Assembly: GCA_013396635.1 (NCBI GenBank)
Contig: WBMW01000442.1
Location: 1,518,430-1,582,429, forward strand
Length of the DNA: 64,000 nucleotides
Direction of reading: 5' to 3'
Origin: Penelope pileata
Lineage: Eukaryota; Chordata; Aves; Galliformes; Cracidae
The position numbers were made by a program, and so were the translations under genes. This document shows positions 62,300 through 64,000 of this stretch, in pieces (positions within the stretch are counted from its first letter, which is position 1; each line of letters opens with the position of its first letter). Below the pieces are notes generated by a model. That model saw nothing but the letters and a program-made list of their open reading frames with translations, did not search any database and was not told the DNA's origin.

Positions 62300-62470
62300 C
62301 ATTCCTTATTGTTCACTGTCCTTCCTGAAATATGGTCTTTGAATCATTCCCAGTTCTCCAGATGTGGTCTGACTAAGCTCTTTGTACACACCATAATGAC
62401 CTCTCTCTATTTGCGTTCAATTCTTCTATTTATACATCCCATGATCTGTATGCTTGCCAAACACAAAAAG
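62300..62470 (-). mobile_element. Diverged CR1/L3-like fragment
   Basis: The plus strand has tctccagatgtggtctgac and, later, tatttatacatcccatgatc. Both appear in the same order in the reverse of the CR1 3' UTR (gcagatgtgtctcacc... acaccccaggattgc). Similarity is weak, so an older CR1-clade LINE is likely but not certain. Confidence 0.4.
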
Positions 62471-64000
62471 GATAGTAAATTTATATCCTCTGTCACTCCC
62501 AGTTCCTTTTCTTAGTGAATGTCTGGAAAGAGAATCTGACCAGGACAGTCCTCCAGAATAACCCCCCTTCCAAGCACCAAACACTTGCTCTGGATAGGAG
62601 GACGTTTTCTACAGAGTAGAGTGCAGGGCAGATGCCACTGCCCTAGGAGTGGAATGAAGCCCTGTGCTGTGTGAGCAGGGCACACCGCACAGGCCCAGGC
62701 AGGCCTCCCCAGGCAGTGTGATGACAGGGAGGCCCTGGTGCTCCAGCAGACCACAGATGCCAGTCTGCATGGCACTGCACGGCTATTCCAGGGACATCTT
62801 TTGAAAGCTCTTACTCTGCATAAGCCCTGCCCATAAATGTCTTTGCATAGATGAGCCCTTGGCCTAATAAAGTCTACCCTCATTAGACCCTCCTGGTTGT
62901 AGTAAATATGCCATTAAAGTAAATTGTAGGAATCGTGGTTCCTTACTAATAAACATCCAGACTGCAATTATATTAGTTAATGACTTAAAATATCAGAGCA
63001 GCTTATTCTATGTGCATTTTACAAAAGCCATGAGGAAACGAGAACTTAACAGTAAGCAAACTACTGCTCCTAAAGGACAGGACTTTTTACATGAGTCAAG
63101 GGTTGTCTCCGTCAACTGTCAGCAACAGAGGTCCTCTGATATACAGCTGAGCAGTTGTGATTTTTGACAGGCTGAAACATGCTTCTGTCACTCAGTACTA
63201 GATTGACTTTTTATCTAAGTGGACCACAGCCCTGTCCTGAGACCATAACGTCTGGCCTCCAGAGGGCATGGGTCTGGGGTCTCGCTAAGATGCTCACATA
63301 CACACTGTGCTTGCGGCTGATAATGATTCAGGGTTCGAGTCACTGAGCAAACAACACAAAACCTAGGGTGGGTATCCTACACAGTTTGCAGCAATCAGAG
63401 AGCAAAATGCAGATTTCATACCTAATCTCCAGCATTATTGGCACAGCTACAGTAAACTACTGGTCACTTCAGCATTAACTTGCATGAGTCATTTTGTCAT
63501 TTTTACCCCAAATTTTTACCCAACATTAGCTTTGGTCAGCATAAGGTTTTAGGACAAGCACAAACACAAACTTCTACCACACAGATAACAGTATTTGTGC
63601 TTGACATGTACCAGTAGAGAGGGCTTATTTTTTAAGAGTGTTTTTGTAATGTTATCAGAAATTTAGCACTAAAGACCAGCAGCAGAAGTGGAGTTGAGGA
63701 ATTCCACTTACTAACTGCTGAATTTTGTTCCCTAACTTTGCAATACCTTAGACTATTTCATACATTGTCTGTGGTACTAAAGGACTAACTCCTACCACCT
63801 ACGTTCACGCTTGGCTTTGTTTCATGCTGTACCCTACTTGCTCTAGATTCCACCACCAATTTTCCTCTCTACTTTGGTGCCAACATTCTTCTTTCTTGTT
63901 CATCCATCATCTACTCATCATCACCATGTTTGCAGTTTTCCAAGGCACAGCACCAATGACAAACAAGGGTAGATACAAAATCTGTTTTGAAAGTACCCTT

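Larger units (their letters stand above)
54241..64000 (-). other. ABTB2 intron 1, 3' part (intron start beyond window)
   Basis: No coding exon of ABTB2 was found here, so the N-terminal exon and the promoter are beyond 64000. The stretch holds poly(T) tracts near 57117 and 57298, a MIR-like remnant at about 61505-61595, a diverged CR1-like piece at about 62300-62470 and a small GC-richer patch at about 62520-62880. The exon assignment rests on not finding sequence for the residues that should precede VLSLPAYF. Confidence 0.7.

Noticed and set aside
63328..63350. A tRNA T-arm-like string (gggttcgagtcac)
   Set aside because: No acceptor stem, D arm or anticodon arm could be folded around it, and the T stem has a mismatch.

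Overview
This window is nuclear DNA of a vertebrate, almost certainly a bird. The evidence is two clear CR1 LINE copies with typical avian-style sequence, long introns with GT-AG boundaries, AT-rich non-coding sequence and no bacterial-type gene packing. The species cannot be fixed from the sequence; a galliform is possible.

One protein-coding gene dominates the window: ABTB2 (ankyrin repeat and BTB/POZ domain-containing 2), on the minus strand. I could place 16 consecutive coding exons from 54240 down to the stop codon at 7031-7033. Every junction keeps frame and every intron is GT-AG. Joined, they give 728 complete codons plus the stop, with a split codon at the 5' edge. The first exon, which should encode roughly the N-terminal 300 residues, lies beyond position 64000. 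The order of domains is an N-terminal helical region, several ankyrin repeats (exons 6-10), a BTB/POZ domain (exons 13-16) and a C-terminal helical tail (exon 17). The 3' exons are packed at 0.1-3 kb spacing. The 5' part is spread out, with a 5 kb intron, a 23 kb intron (28127-51186) and an incomplete first intron (54241-64000).

Downstream of ABTB2 (positions 1-7030) is its likely 3' UTR, ending near a minus-strand AATAAA at 6093-6098. Beyond that are a minus-oriented CR1 copy, a G15 tract, a GC-rich block at about 1700-3030, and at the very start what looks like the 3' end of a convergent plus-strand gene (AATAAA at 201-206). In mammals the convergent neighbour of ABTB2 is NAT10, but no NAT10 coding sequence is visible here.

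The rest is intronic sequence with CR1 fragments (the longest, 1.3 kb at 39928-41200, keeps a recognisable piece of reverse transcriptase), faint MIR-like SINE remnants, poly(A)/poly(T) tracts and a compound homopurine microsatellite at 46922-47092. I found no tRNA or rRNA gene, no CRISPR array and no convincing novel system. The most notable unexplained items are an acidic open frame just past the ABTB2 3' end (5235-5507, minus) and a coiled-coil-like open frame inside the 23 kb intron (33517-33936, minus).
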